Shown here: one piece after another, positions 24,598 through 33,517 of the stretch | Numbering within the stretch: the stretch's first letter is position 1 | Layout: the number at the start of each line of letters is the position of its first letter | Source of the DNA: CBDCWQ01 sp965223435 | Lineage (GTDB): Bacteria > Myxococcota > Kuafuiibacteriia > Kuafuiibacteriales > Kuafuiibacteriaceae | Assembly: GCA_965223435.1 (NCBI GenBank) | Contig: CBDCWQ010000023.1 | Location: forward strand, 1,364,001 to 1,428,000 | Reading direction: 5' to 3' | DNA length: 64,000 nt | The notes under the pieces: model-generated | What the model was told of the DNA's origin: nothing | The model's database searches: none | Seen by the model: the letters and a program-made list of their open reading frames with translations, nothing else | Position numbers and translations under genes: made by a program

Positions 24598-25704
24598 CTA
24601 GGGTGTGGCCTTTTGGGTTTTGGCCCGTGGTTTTTTTCGCCCTTTGGGCGTCCGGTTCTTGGGCTTGGTGCCTTTGCCGCCAATGGTGGTGCTGGTGCGG
24701 GTTCGGCCGCCAAGAAAGGCCAGCGGATCCAACTCGATGGGCCTTCGGGTGATCCGCGGACGCGCGCGTGGCAGCGGGATTTCCAGTCCAGGCACGGCCC
24801 GGATTTGGTGATGGAGCTTCAGCTCGAGTTTCCCGGGCGGCTGGCCGTCCTCACCGGGAATGCCAAGGGTCCCTTGGAGCGTGGCCTGAAGGGCAACACC
24901 GGTCGCTTCGTCGACATAGAGGCTTCCCGCAAGGCTCATCGGCGTTTTGGGCTTTTGATCTTGGCCCGAAACCACGGACTGTGAACCGTCGAGAAGGACA
25001 AAACGATAAAGCGCCGTACCCCTTCCGGTGACATCCTTTCTCCCAACTTTTTGGAGACCGACTCTGATCCCAAAGTAATCGGTGTAAGCGCGAAGCGGTT
25101 TGTAGGCTTCTTCGAGTACGTGGGTGTGGCGCTTCTGAATGGGACCGCCGTCCCTGAGGGCACCGGGACCGTTTCTGAAGTAGTAGCGGCCTTCTTTCAG
25201 CATGACTTCACGGGTGAGGGCCCCATCGGCGTCTTTTTGGAGCAGATGATGGGCGTGGTACCGCCCGTGCTTCAAGAGGGTATCTTCGGTTACCCGTAGG
25301 TCGTGTCCATTCCGCGTGAGGCGAAATTCAGCTCGGCACTGAAACTCGAGGTGGCCGAGTCGGGTCGCCACCTCGGCGAAGGACATGCCGAGAACGCGTT
25401 CCTTGGCGTCGGGGCGTTCGTGGACGGTGTACGGGTCGATGGGGTGTTCGGCTTGGGTCTTGAGGGCTGCGGCGACCCGGCCCTGGCCCCAAAGTTCGCC
25501 GCTCGTCGCGGTAGGTGGTTCGCTTCCGTCGCAGGCGAGCGCCAGGGCGGCCACCGTTCCGCACGTCGTCCACACGCGGGGCCGCTTCTTTGTGAAGGGG
25601 GGCGCTGCGGGTGCCCCCTGACCGGTTCCGGCGGGCGGCGTTCCACGGACGGCAGTGCGTGTGCCCCGAATCAGGGCCTCGCGAAGGGCAGGAAAACTGC
25701 GCAT
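24598..25704 (-). CDS. Lipoprotein of unknown function, first large gene of the pro operon
   Basis: About 368 residues from ATG 25704; an in-frame start at 25743 is also possible. The N-terminus is unusually long before the hydrophobic VWTTCGTVAALALAC lipobox, so the true start remains uncertain. The mature part is predicted mostly beta and contains FQCRAEFRLTRNGHDLRV, REVMLKEGRYYFRNGPG and FVLLDGSQSVV; this reads like a LolA/LppX-type half-barrel, but I do not recognise the family. The tail is Lys/Arg/Pro-rich. Its stop lies 5 bases before proB. Confidence 0.65.
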   Translation of the reverse strand: MRSFPALREALIRGTRTAVRGTPPAGTGQGAPAAPPFTKKRPRVWTTCGTVAALALACDGSEPPTATSGELWGQGRVAAALKTQAEHPIDPYTVHERPDAKERVLGMSFAEVATRLGHLEFQCRAEFRLTRNGHDLRVTEDTLLKHGRYHAHHLLQKDADGALTREVMLKEGRYYFRNGPGALRDGGPIQKRHTHVLEEAYKPLRAYTDYFGIRVGLQKVGRKDVTGRGTALYRFVLLDGSQSVVSGQDQKPKTPMSLAGSLYVDEATGVALQATLQGTLGIPGEDGQPPGKLELKLHHQIRAVPGLEIPLPRARPRITRRPIELDPLAFLGGRTRTSTTIGGKGTKPKNRTPKGRKKPRAKTQKATP

Positions 25705-25779
25705 TACCCGCCGCCGGTGTACCACGCAGGCCCCGATTCTCAAATGATTGTGCCGTGCGCCGGACGCCTTTGGTACCGC

Positions 25780-25983
25780 CTACGGGTGGATATAACCCGG
25801 GGGCTCATCTCTCCGGCTCCCCCGAATGGCGCTCATGACCAGCAGCGTGCAAAGCGCGCTGGCACTGAGGAGTCCGCCCCCAACCATGAGTGCGATTCCT
25901 GAATTCGATCCGGACGGATAACCTCCGAACAGACCCACCACCAGCCCCAAAACAAAGAGTAATGCCGCATACAGATGTCGCAT
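25780..25983 (-). CDS. Small two-helix membrane protein
   Basis: 67 residues from ATG 25983, preceded by a strong AGGAGGG site at 8 bases. Two hydrophobic helices, YAALLFVLGLVVGLFGG and GIALMVGGGLLSASALCTLLVMSA, with a short GSNSG turn and a basic C-terminal end. Function unknown. It is 75 bases upstream of the lipoprotein-proB-proA-gluQ row and may belong to it. Confidence 0.65.
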   Translation of the reverse strand: MRHLYAALLFVLGLVVGLFGGYPSGSNSGIALMVGGGLLSASALCTLLVMSAIRGSRRDEPPGYIHP

Positions 25984-26203
25984 CTTTAATCCCTCCTCCC
26001 AAAAAATATGCAAACCGGAGACCAACCGTTTTTTGGCATTTTTTTGTTCCAACACACCTCACCACTCAGGCCTGTCCACACCAAGCGGGTGAGCTCCCGG
26101 GATAACCCCGCTGCTGCGGACATCCGTGCGGGAAGCTCGTCTCCGTGTTTCTCTGTTGTGAATCGCAGTTCCAGCCTGAAGGCACATCTGCTAGGGGCTT
26201 GTT

Positions 26204-26383
26204 ATGGTGTCGAGAACGGTCGGCGAGTTTGAACTCGAAGGGGACGGTGACGTCACCCTCGACGATGAGGGGGAAGGGGAGTTCGAACTGTGGTTCAGCG
26301 GTCAAGTGCTGACCACCAAGATCGATCTCACCCATGCAGATCTGGTGAAACTCAGGGCTCTTATCGACCAAGCCCTCGGTTGA
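26204..26383 (+). CDS. Small acidic protein of 59 residues, unknown function
   Basis: ATG 26204 is preceded by AGGGG at about 6 bases, and the frame runs to TGA 26381-26383. The product begins MVSRTVGEFELEGDGDVTLD and continues with GEGEFELWFSGQ and LTHADLVKLRALIDQALG. The first half has alternating acidic and hydrophobic residues with a repeated EFEL unit, suggesting a beta-hairpin; the end is an amphipathic helix. Composition and ribosome binding site favour a real gene. It is divergent from the small membrane protein over 220 bp. Confidence 0.6.
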   Translation: MVSRTVGEFELEGDGDVTLDDEGEGEFELWFSGQVLTTKIDLTHADLVKLRALIDQALG

Positions 26384-26717
26384 CCAAAAGGACGCAGCCC
26401 CATGGAAAAAGCGGCGAGGGGGTGCACCTCTTCTCCAAGCACCAACGATTCGGTGTAGGCCTCTGGCCGGGCGGGGGGCTGTCCAGTGGCGACGCGCGGC
26501 CGCACTCAGTCTGGTGGGCAGGCGCGCTTTGGCGCGCCCCGCTGGTTACCGATCGCGCAGCGGATGCCGAAAAACGTCCGGTTTCGGTAACTCTGGATTC
26601 GGCCCCGGCGCGCATTTTCCGGGGCCCATGCGTCCACGGCCTACCCGGTGGTGGGTTTCGTGGGACGATCCGGTCAGGGTTGTCCGCGATGAACCCGGTC
26701 GCTAGGATACCGTCGCT
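26384..26717. other. 334-bp non-coding stretch with paired inverted repeats
   Basis: No convincing gene. GGCGCGC-TTTG-GCGCGCC at 26521-26538 is a perfect 7-bp stem with a 4-base loop but no T tract. Just after it, GTTACCGA (26545-26552) pairs with TCGGTAAC (26584-26591) around a 31-base spacer containing a smaller CCGAAA/TTTCGG pairing. It may be a terminator region or a structured leader. Confidence 0.4.
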
Positions 26718-28658
26718 TTGAGGCCCAGGGTTAGACGTTGGGCGCCGGTGGTGGGCGCAGGTTGGTGTGTGATGGGCCTCGTGGGGTGGGGGTTGATGGC
26801 GTGCCGGGGCGACGATGGACGCACACGGGACACAGGCACCCTGCGCCTGGCGCTCGCGGTGCCCGCCCAGGCCGGATGGGACGTGGCCCGGGTCGCGTTC
26901 GAGGTGACGCCCACCGGGTTGCCGGGGCCTCTACAGGCGCGGATTCGGACGCCGATCTTCGAGCCAGACCAACATGGGACGGGGACGCTGATGGTTTTGG
27001 TCGGGGGCGCGTATCGGGTTGTCGCACGGCCGCTTCGCTCGGATGGGACGCCCTCCGTGGACTGCAGCGCCGTGGGTGCCGAGGCCACCGTGGTACCGAG
27101 TTCGACGACGGTTCTCGAATTGTCTTCGCGTTGCCAGGGGCGTCCCCAGGGCGGCCTGGATACCGTTTTGACTTTTAAGCAGGCGCCGTTCATTCAGAGC
27201 CTGGATTTTGACCGGAGCAAGTTTATTTGCAACGACGAGTCGGTGGCGCTGAGGGTGAGGACGACGTCCTCCGGCCAGCAACCGGAACGCATCACGTGGA
27301 AAGTCAGCACATGGCCCGAAGCCTCGACATCGTCGCGTCCATTCTGCTTGATTGGCAGTGGCGCAAGGGCCGGTTTCTCTGCGAGTGCGCCTGGCGCCTA
27401 TGGTCTCCGGGTCGAAGCGCAAAACGAGGCGGGTACCACCGCCGTAGAGTTTCCGGTGTACGTTTCGGGCTGTAGCGAGCCCGCTCCGTGTCCGGGCGAT
27501 CGCTTGCGTGGTCGCGCCATTGGGTCTACCCAGCCGCCTCAGGGCGACGCTTGTCTGTGCGCGCCCATTCATTGGGCCCAAGCCCGGCGTTCACCGCGCC
27601 ACACGGCGTTTAATGAGTTTGAGTTGTTGCTCACCGCAAACAGCGTGTCGCGGCTTCGGATTGCTTGGGAGCAAACGACCCGTGAGCCAGGCTCTTTGAG
27701 CCCCCAAAGCGTGTCGGAGCGGGGCGATCAGCTTTTTGTGAACACCCACGGGTCTGAAGAGGGTGCGTTGGTTGCGCTCGATCGCCATACCGGTGGTGTT
27801 CTGTGGAGACATGGTTCTTCGGTCGGTGCCTTGGAGGGGACGCCGGCTTACGATGCGGGGTACGTTTTTGTGTTGGGCGAAGAGGGGCTCTTGGGGCTCC
27901 ACGCCCGAAGAGGAACTGTGCGCTTTCGTGAGCCCCTGTCATCGTCTGATTTTCGCCGCTCGACGCCCTTGGCTTCGGGCGCCTTCGTCTACGTCATGGG
28001 CCAAAGGCGGGAACTTACCGAGTCGAGTTTGCTCTTGGCCCTTAGGGTTCGGGCGGACAGCCGCTTGCAGGTGACCCTCCCCCTAGGGAACCTTCGACAT
28101 CCCGCCGCAGCGAACGGACACATTTTTGTCGCCGGGCCAAAGGGTGTGATGTCGCTCGCCAAAGATACGACAAACCGGCGTTGGCGAGCCTCACTCGAAG
28201 GCCCCCGCTTTGGTCCCGCGATTCTTCGGGGGCATGTCATGGTCCCGCTGACCGATGGCGTTGTCGCGCTTGACGAGATCACCGGCGGTGAACGATGGCG
28301 CGCGTTTACCATGGGCGAAGTCGTGGGACACGCGGCGGTGACGTTTGATGCGGTCCACGTTCCCACCGCGATGGATGGCCCGGGCGTCCGTGTCGAAAGC
28401 TTCGATCTTCAAAGTGGTGCCCGGCGATGGGCATCGGTCGTAGGAACTGGCGAACTGACGGGCGAACTCGGGATTGCTGCGGATGTGCTCTATTTGGGGC
28501 AAAGCGACGGGCATTTGTATGCCCTGGACGTGAACGGGGGCAGGCTCCTCCAGGCCTTCGACCTTCAAGACGGCCCCGTGTTTTCGCCCGTGGTGACGAT
28601 GGGGCATGTCTACGTCGCCGGCGATTCTAAGGTCTTTGCCCTCCGTACCTTCGAGTAG
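26718..28658 (+). CDS. Lipoprotein with C-terminal PQQ-like beta-propeller
   Basis: 646 residues from a TTG start with AGGA upstream. The N-terminus MRPRVRRW, a hydrophobic stretch and GLMAC form a lipoprotein signal. Residues about 35-140 are a beta domain, followed by Ig-like segments ending in EFPVYVSGC and a Cys-rich patch (CSEPAPCPGDR, DACLCAP). From about 320 the PQQ-propeller repeats appear: GALVALDRHTGGVLWRHG, GVVALDEITGGERWRAF, DLQSGARRWASV, DGHLYALDVNGGRLLQ. Probably an extracytoplasmic scaffold; no enzyme function can be assigned. Confidence 0.75.
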   Translation: MRPRVRRWAPVVGAGWCVMGLVGWGLMACRGDDGRTRDTGTLRLALAVPAQAGWDVARVAFEVTPTGLPGPLQARIRTPIFEPDQHGTGTLMVLVGGAYRVVARPLRSDGTPSVDCSAVGAEATVVPSSTTVLELSSRCQGRPQGGLDTVLTFKQAPFIQSLDFDRSKFICNDESVALRVRTTSSGQQPERITWKVSTWPEASTSSRPFCLIGSGARAGFSASAPGAYGLRVEAQNEAGTTAVEFPVYVSGCSEPAPCPGDRLRGRAIGSTQPPQGDACLCAPIHWAQARRSPRHTAFNEFELLLTANSVSRLRIAWEQTTREPGSLSPQSVSERGDQLFVNTHGSEEGALVALDRHTGGVLWRHGSSVGALEGTPAYDAGYVFVLGEEGLLGLHARRGTVRFREPLSSSDFRRSTPLASGAFVYVMGQRRELTESSLLLALRVRADSRLQVTLPLGNLRHPAAANGHIFVAGPKGVMSLAKDTTNRRWRASLEGPRFGPAILRGHVMVPLTDGVVALDEITGGERWRAFTMGEVVGHAAVTFDAVHVPTAMDGPGVRVESFDLQSGARRWASVVGTGELTGELGIAADVLYLGQSDGHLYALDVNGGRLLQAFDLQDGPVFSPVVTMGHVYVAGDSKVFALRTFE

Positions 28659-28860
28659 CCCTATCGTCAGGCCATCCCTCATCCCGGTATCGCGAAGATG
28701 CGCGGTTGATGCACCGGGTTGAAACAAAGGTGTTCGAGGTTCGTATGTCTACCGGTTGGGGGCCTCAGATACGCGCGGGAACTGAAGTTTTGGGCGCTTG
28801 CCTCGAACGGTTTTTTCGGCAACAAGAAGGCCTCCATGTTTTCCCCTTTCAACAAGCGCT

Positions 28861-28875
28861 CCCCTACCGGAGGGG
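28861..28875 (+). promoter_or_regulatory. Small hairpin that could mask a ribosome binding site
   Basis: CCCCT (28861-28865) and AGGGG (28871-28875) can pair across ACCGG. The right arm is part of the GGAGGGG ribosome binding site of the gene starting at 28880. The stem is short, so an effect on translation is speculative. Confidence 0.25.
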
Positions 28876-28879
28876 TGCT

Positions 28880-29257
28880 ATGGGAGTCGATCAAATGAAT
28901 CGTCGGGATTTTGTGCTTCGATTGGCTGGTGGCTGCGCAGCCGTTCCGCTCACGCTCAAGTTGGTGGCGTGCGGTGAGGACGACAACAACAACAATAGTA
29001 ATAACAACAATAGCAACAGCTGTTCGACCGTCTCGAGCCAGATCGAGAACAATCACGGGCACACGCTGATCGTTTCGATTGCGGACATCACCGCCGGCGC
29101 TCAAAAGTCGTTCGACATTACGGGCAGTTCGGCACATCCGCATGAGATTACGCTCACTGCGGCGCATTTTGCGACGCTGGCGGGAGGGGGGAGCGTGACC
29201 GTGGATTCTACCACCGACGCAAGCCATTCCCACGAGGTGGTCGTCAGTTGCGCGTGA
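28880..29257 (+). CDS. Small exported protein with Tat/lipoprotein-like signal and Asn-rich linker
   Basis: 125 residues from ATG 28880, with GGAGGGG upstream; ATG 28895 is an alternative. The N-terminus has NRRDFVLRL, a Tat-like twin arginine, and ends in LKLVAC, a lipobox. Then comes DDNNNNSNNNNSNS, an Asn-rich spacer of the kind often placed after the lipid anchor in this bacterial group. The C-terminal part has several His residues (ENNHGHTL, SAHPHEITL, DASHSHEVVVSC), which might bind metal. Function unknown. Confidence 0.7.
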   Translation: MGVDQMNRRDFVLRLAGGCAAVPLTLKLVACGEDDNNNNSNNNNSNSCSTVSSQIENNHGHTLIVSIADITAGAQKSFDITGSSAHPHEITLTAAHFATLAGGGSVTVDSTTDASHSHEVVVSCA

Positions 29258-29377
29258 TCGCGTAGCCGGCTTGCGTCTTGCTTCCGGCAAGGGGTACTGG
29301 GCGTCTCTGGCAAAGAGGTCGCGTTGCTCGGTTTGGGCTTTTTGCGCGCCTGGACACGTGTTCGCGCGATCGCTCGC

Positions 29378-30316
29378 CTACCTGTCGAGCTCCAGCACTG
29401 CCTGAATTTCCGCTTCTGACAGCGCCCTCCCGTAGACGCGCACGCCCGCTATTCTTCCGTCCCATGGCCTGGCCGTCGCCAGGCTTGGATTCCCCCCAAT
29501 CCAGGCGGGAACGGCGCGGTGGGTCGTCAGCGCTCCGGTCTTCGTCATGTGGCCGATGCGCCGTCCATCCTGGTAAAGAAACATAGCGGCTCCGTCGTAC
29601 ACGGCCGCCACGTGCACCCACTCATTTTCGGGCACAGAGCCCGTCGAGGAAATCAGCGTGCTCGTGTTGTGGTTGGTCTTGAGCCGGAATCGGAGCCCGG
29701 TTTGGGTGCCAAGGGCAATGGTACTGACCATGATGTAGTGGTCTTGGGTCGACGTGCCCGTTGCTTTGGAGAAAATCCGGCAATCGCGTGAAGCGCAATT
29801 GGACAGGTCGGTCGCAAAGAACCACCCCGTCACGGTCAGCGCAGATCCGGGCACATCGAAGGGGCCGACATCGACGTGGTCATCGTGTCCATCGAAGGAA
29901 ACCCCAGTGTCGGTGCCCCAGCGGGCCCCGTTCACGAGCTGGCCGGTGTGTCCGTTCCCCGTGACGTCCTCCACCGCCGTGCCTGTGCCCTCATCCATGG
30001 GCCAGTGGGCGACCAGGCTACCGAGAAGGGGCGGGATATCGGGTGCAGGCAGAACAACAACCGCTACGGAGTCCGAAGCCCTGGCCCCGTCATTGTCTTC
30101 GACTTCAAGCACGAAGAGGTGAGTGCCTTCCCCAAGCGACACCTGAGGTGTTACCTGGTCGCCCGGATCTGGGCTCCCGGCCCAGCGGTACGCCACGATT
30201 TGGCCGTCGGTATCCGTGGAGCCACCGCCACTGAGCGTCACGATCGTCTCCGTCTGGCCCAGTTCGAGTTGAACAGTTTGATCCGGGCCCGCTTGGGCAA
30301 CAGGGGGTTGATTTTG
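29378..30316 (-). repeat. Direct duplication, copy B (second PKD-LamG unit)
   Basis: About 935 bp encoding PKD plus LamG at the C-terminus of the FG-GAP protein. It aligns with 30317-31252 almost throughout at DNA level, including third codon positions, so the duplication looks recent or maintained by gene conversion. Confidence 0.75.
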
Positions 30317-33300
30317 GGGCTCCTCGTCCGGATTCGCCAAAGCCTGAACTTCTTCTGCCGAAAGCGCCCGATTGTACACCCGCACGTCGCCGATTTTCCC
30401 GTCCCACGGTCTGGCTGTCGCCACCGACGGATTACCACCAATCCAGAACGGAGCGGCAGGGTTGGAGGCCAGCGGCCCGGTTTTGCTCAGGCGTCCCACT
30501 TGCTGTCCATCCTGGTAAAGAAGCATAGAGGCTCCGTCATACACGCCCGCCATATGCACCCACTTGTTTGGTGGCACGGAACCCGTCGAGGCAATCAGCG
30601 TGCTCGTGTTGTCGTGGGTCTTGAGCCGGAACCGGAGCTTGGTTTGGGCACCACTGGCGATGGTACTGACCATGATGTAGTGGTCTTGGGTCGACGTGCC
30701 CGTCGCTTTGGACAAGATCCGGCAGTCGCGCGAAGCGCAATTGGACAGGTTTGTCGCAAAGAACCACCCCGTCACGGTGAGGGCAGATCCGGGGACATCG
30801 AAGGGGCCCACGTCGATGTGGTCATCATGTCCATCGAAGGAGACTCGAGCGTCGGTGTCCCAGTGAGCCCCATTGATCAGCCGGCCGGTGTGTCCATTCC
30901 CCGTGATGTCTTCCACGGTTGTGCCCGTGCCCTCACGCATGGGCCAGTGGGCAACCAGACCTCCGGCAGGGGGTGGGACATCGGACGCGGGCAGAACGAC
31001 AATCTGTACAGAGTCTTGAGCCCTGGCGCCGTCGTTGTCTTCGACTTCGAGCACAAAGAGGTGTGTACCTTCCCCAAGCGACACCTGTGGCGCCACTTGG
31101 TCGCTCGGATCTGGATTCCCTGACCAACGGTACGCCGTTATCTCGCCATCCACATCAAAGGATCCACCCCCATTGAGGGTCACAACGGCCTCGGTCTGCC
31201 CAAGGCCAAGTTGAACGGTTTGGTTCGGACCGGCGTTGGCCATCGGGGCTTGAGGGGTCGTGCCCCCGCCGCCGGCCAAGTTCTCGTAGATGACGACGCT
31301 CGTACGCGTCCAGCCGACAGAGATGATGTCGAGGTCTCCATCCAGATCGATATCCACGAACTGAGTTCCATCATGGTGATCGATAAGAATCGAATCGCCC
31401 GGGTCCACAACGTGTGACCGAAACGCGCCGCGACCATCGTTTTCGTACACAAAGACCTCACCGCTGCCCTTGTGCGATCCGCCCACCACGTCGATATCAC
31501 CATCGCCATCGACGTCGCCGGTGTCCATGCTGAAGTACAGAACATCCTGCGCGATAACGTGTTCGACCCAGCCGGCTCCGTTGGTTTGATTCTCGGCCCA
31601 AATGAGAAGTGGTTGGGCGCTCTCGGCACCGATGACGACATCGAGGTCCCCATCCTGGTCGATATCGGTAAGCTTCAATCGGTCGGGCACGCCAAAACGC
31701 ATGGTGACGCCCGAACGAACCTCAAATTGGCCATCGGATCGTTGACGGAGCCATTCGGTGCCAAGATGAATGTCCAGTCGACCGTCGCCATCGATGTCTC
31801 CGACAGGAACTTGCTCGCCGTTGGTGGCCGTGCTCAGCTGAGTGAGCTGCCAGTTGGGGGATGTGGGATCTGCCGGGACGGATAGCATGCTCGTTCCCGA
31901 GGCGCGATTGTGCCATGACAGCACAATTTCGTTCTTTTGACCGGGAAGAAGCTGAGCCACGCTCACGCCCTGCAAGAAGTCTCCACCTGTAGGTGGGCTC
32001 GCGATGTCGTGAACGACGAAGTTCCCTCGGCCGTCATTTTGGGCCCAGGAAAAATCCTCCCCAGTAATTTTTCCGTTTGTCCCCAAGATGTCCATGCTGC
32101 CGTCGCCATCAAAATCATGCAGCGCGGCCATATTGTTCAACGGGGAGCCAATGGTCGTTCGTACCCAATGTCCATCGATTCTACCAGGGTTGGGGTACCA
32201 CCAGCCGCCCACCACCAAGTCTGGTAAGTTGTCTCCGTTCAGGTCTTTGCCATGAATGAACGCGGCCTTCCACGGCAGGGATGTTTCAACGATATGACGT
32301 TGCCACTGGTCCAATTCCGAAGGCGGTGGAGAATCGAGCTGGTTTTCCCACATTTCGATGACCGCAGAGTTCGGAGCGCTCTCATTCCAATTGGCGCCAA
32401 ACACATCTAAATCGCCATCGTTTCCAATATCGCCGACTCGAATATTGTGAGACCCGGTGTTCGCAAGGACCATTTGGGTCCACGCGTTCGCGTGACCGTC
32501 GTTGAGATAAATGCTGACTTCGTCGGGATCGCCAGATTGGTGCATTTCGGCGGTGATGAGATCGAGATCCCCATCTTGGTCCATGTCAAACGACTTGAAG
32601 GTATGAAAATACGATACGGTCGAATCAATGATATGCTCGGTCCAAGGACCGCCGCGGGGGTTCGAGGTCTCGTACCAAGAGAATCGCCCGAAGGGGCTTT
32701 CAGAAGGCGCAGTCACGATATTCGCCCGCCCATCACCATTGATGTCGGCAATGATGACCCCAACGTCGTGGGGGCCATCGGTTGAAAAATCATGTTCCGT
32801 CCACTGACTTGGCGAAACCTGCTCCACCCAGAAGCCATTCTGAGCGACGTCTATGTCGCCATCTCCGTCCACGTCACCGATTGCCGTTCCCTCACCGTCA
32901 CGCATTGAGACTGTAATGGGCGTCCAAAGGTCCGGGTGTTCTTGTTTCCAGAATATCGTTCCCTGACCGCCTTTCTTTCGGGTGACGACATCCAGATCGC
33001 CATCACGGTCCATATCTGCCACCTCAACGTCGTGAATGAGCGTGGACTTTCCAATGAGATGAATGTTCCAATTTCCGTTCCTGGGGTCGCCTGTAGGGCG
33101 CGGATTCTCGTACCATTTGATGCCGCCTTGGCCGGGTATAATGATGTCGAGGTCCCCATCGGCGTCCACATCACCGACCTGCATGTCGACACTCCAAGAG
33201 CGGGTTGGGAAAATCGTGTGTTTGGTCCAGTTTGGGTACTCGTACCAATGCATGCCACCATCACTGGAGCTGGCGACGATCGCATCGATAAAGCCATCTC

Positions 33301-33517
33301 CATCGATGTCTCCGAGCGTTTTGCAATGCGGATCCGTGGGGTTCGCCCCGTCGATGATCACATGCCTAAATGACAGCTCCGCGGTGGCAGATGCGGATTG
33401 TTCGCTTAGAAGTGGGTTTGAGCCGCTGTCAGCCTGTGTGCATCCCAAGCCCGCGGCCAAAAAGAGAACACACCCCAAAGGTGTAAGCATATCGTTAGGT
33501 TTCAAGTCTGGCCCCAT
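29378..33517 (-). CDS. Large surface lipoprotein: FG-GAP/VCBS repeats, then two PKD-LamG units
   Basis: 1379 residues from ATG 33517, with AGGAGA at about 9 bases. Lipobox LAAGLGC. Residues about 45-745 contain around 13 calcium-binding FG-GAP/VCBS-type motifs (DIDGDGFIDAIVAS, DVDADGDLDIIIPG, DMDQDGDLDLITAE and so on), suggesting an integrin-like beta-propeller. Then PKD-like (about 755-840), LamG-like (about 845-1060), and a second PKD-LamG pair (about 1067-1379). LamG domains bind glycans or proteins; both carry the LSNCASRDCRI disulfide signature. Likely a cell-surface adhesin or carbohydrate-binding protein. It is divergent from the G8 protein gene, whose LamG domain is closely similar. 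Confidence 0.85.
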   Translation of the reverse strand: MGPDLKPNDMLTPLGCVLFLAAGLGCTQADSGSNPLLSEQSASATAELSFRHVIIDGANPTDPHCKTLGDIDGDGFIDAIVASSSDGGMHWYEYPNWTKHTIFPTRSWSVDMQVGDVDADGDLDIIIPGQGGIKWYENPRPTGDPRNGNWNIHLIGKSTLIHDVEVADMDRDGDLDVVTRKKGGQGTIFWKQEHPDLWTPITVSMRDGEGTAIGDVDGDGDIDVAQNGFWVEQVSPSQWTEHDFSTDGPHDVGVIIADINGDGRANIVTAPSESPFGRFSWYETSNPRGGPWTEHIIDSTVSYFHTFKSFDMDQDGDLDLITAEMHQSGDPDEVSIYLNDGHANAWTQMVLANTGSHNIRVGDIGNDGDLDVFGANWNESAPNSAVIEMWENQLDSPPPSELDQWQRHIVETSLPWKAAFIHGKDLNGDNLPDLVVGGWWYPNPGRIDGHWVRTTIGSPLNNMAALHDFDGDGSMDILGTNGKITGEDFSWAQNDGRGNFVVHDIASPPTGGDFLQGVSVAQLLPGQKNEIVLSWHNRASGTSMLSVPADPTSPNWQLTQLSTATNGEQVPVGDIDGDGRLDIHLGTEWLRQRSDGQFEVRSGVTMRFGVPDRLKLTDIDQDGDLDVVIGAESAQPLLIWAENQTNGAGWVEHVIAQDVLYFSMDTGDVDGDGDIDVVGGSHKGSGEVFVYENDGRGAFRSHVVDPGDSILIDHHDGTQFVDIDLDGDLDIISVGWTRTSVVIYENLAGGGGTTPQAPMANAGPNQTVQLGLGQTEAVVTLNGGGSFDVDGEITAYRWSGNPDPSDQVAPQVSLGEGTHLFVLEVEDNDGARAQDSVQIVVLPASDVPPPAGGLVAHWPMREGTGTTVEDITGNGHTGRLINGAHWDTDARVSFDGHDDHIDVGPFDVPGSALTVTGWFFATNLSNCASRDCRILSKATGTSTQDHYIMVSTIASGAQTKLRFRLKTHDNTSTLIASTGSVPPNKWVHMAGVYDGASMLLYQDGQQVGRLSKTGPLASNPAAPFWIGGNPSVATARPWDGKIGDVRVYNRALSAEEVQALANPDEEPQNQPPVAQAGPDQTVQLELGQTETIVTLSGGGSTDTDGQIVAYRWAGSPDPGDQVTPQVSLGEGTHLFVLEVEDNDGARASDSVAVVVLPAPDIPPLLGSLVAHWPMDEGTGTAVEDVTGNGHTGQLVNGARWGTDTGVSFDGHDDHVDVGPFDVPGSALTVTGWFFATDLSNCASRDCRIFSKATGTSTQDHYIMVSTIALGTQTGLRFRLKTNHNTSTLISSTGSVPENEWVHVAAVYDGAAMFLYQDGRRIGHMTKTGALTTHRAVPAWIGGNPSLATARPWDGRIAGVRVYGRALSEAEIQAVLELDR
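30317..31252 (-). repeat. Direct duplication, copy A (first PKD-LamG unit)
   Basis: The partner of 29378-30316. Stretches such as the segment coding for TSTQDHYIMVSTIA are nearly identical in both copies. The antisense strand is also open over long stretches of both copies because of composition, not because of a second gene. Confidence 0.75.

Noticed and set aside
26066..26371. 101-codon minus-strand frame opposite the 59-residue gene
   Set aside because: The plus-strand frame has the better ribosome binding site and a protein-like composition; the minus frame has neither.
29876..31123. 415-codon open frame on the + strand across the LamG region
   Set aside because: It is antisense to the duplicated PKD-LamG units, and its internal repeats are simply the mirror of that duplication.
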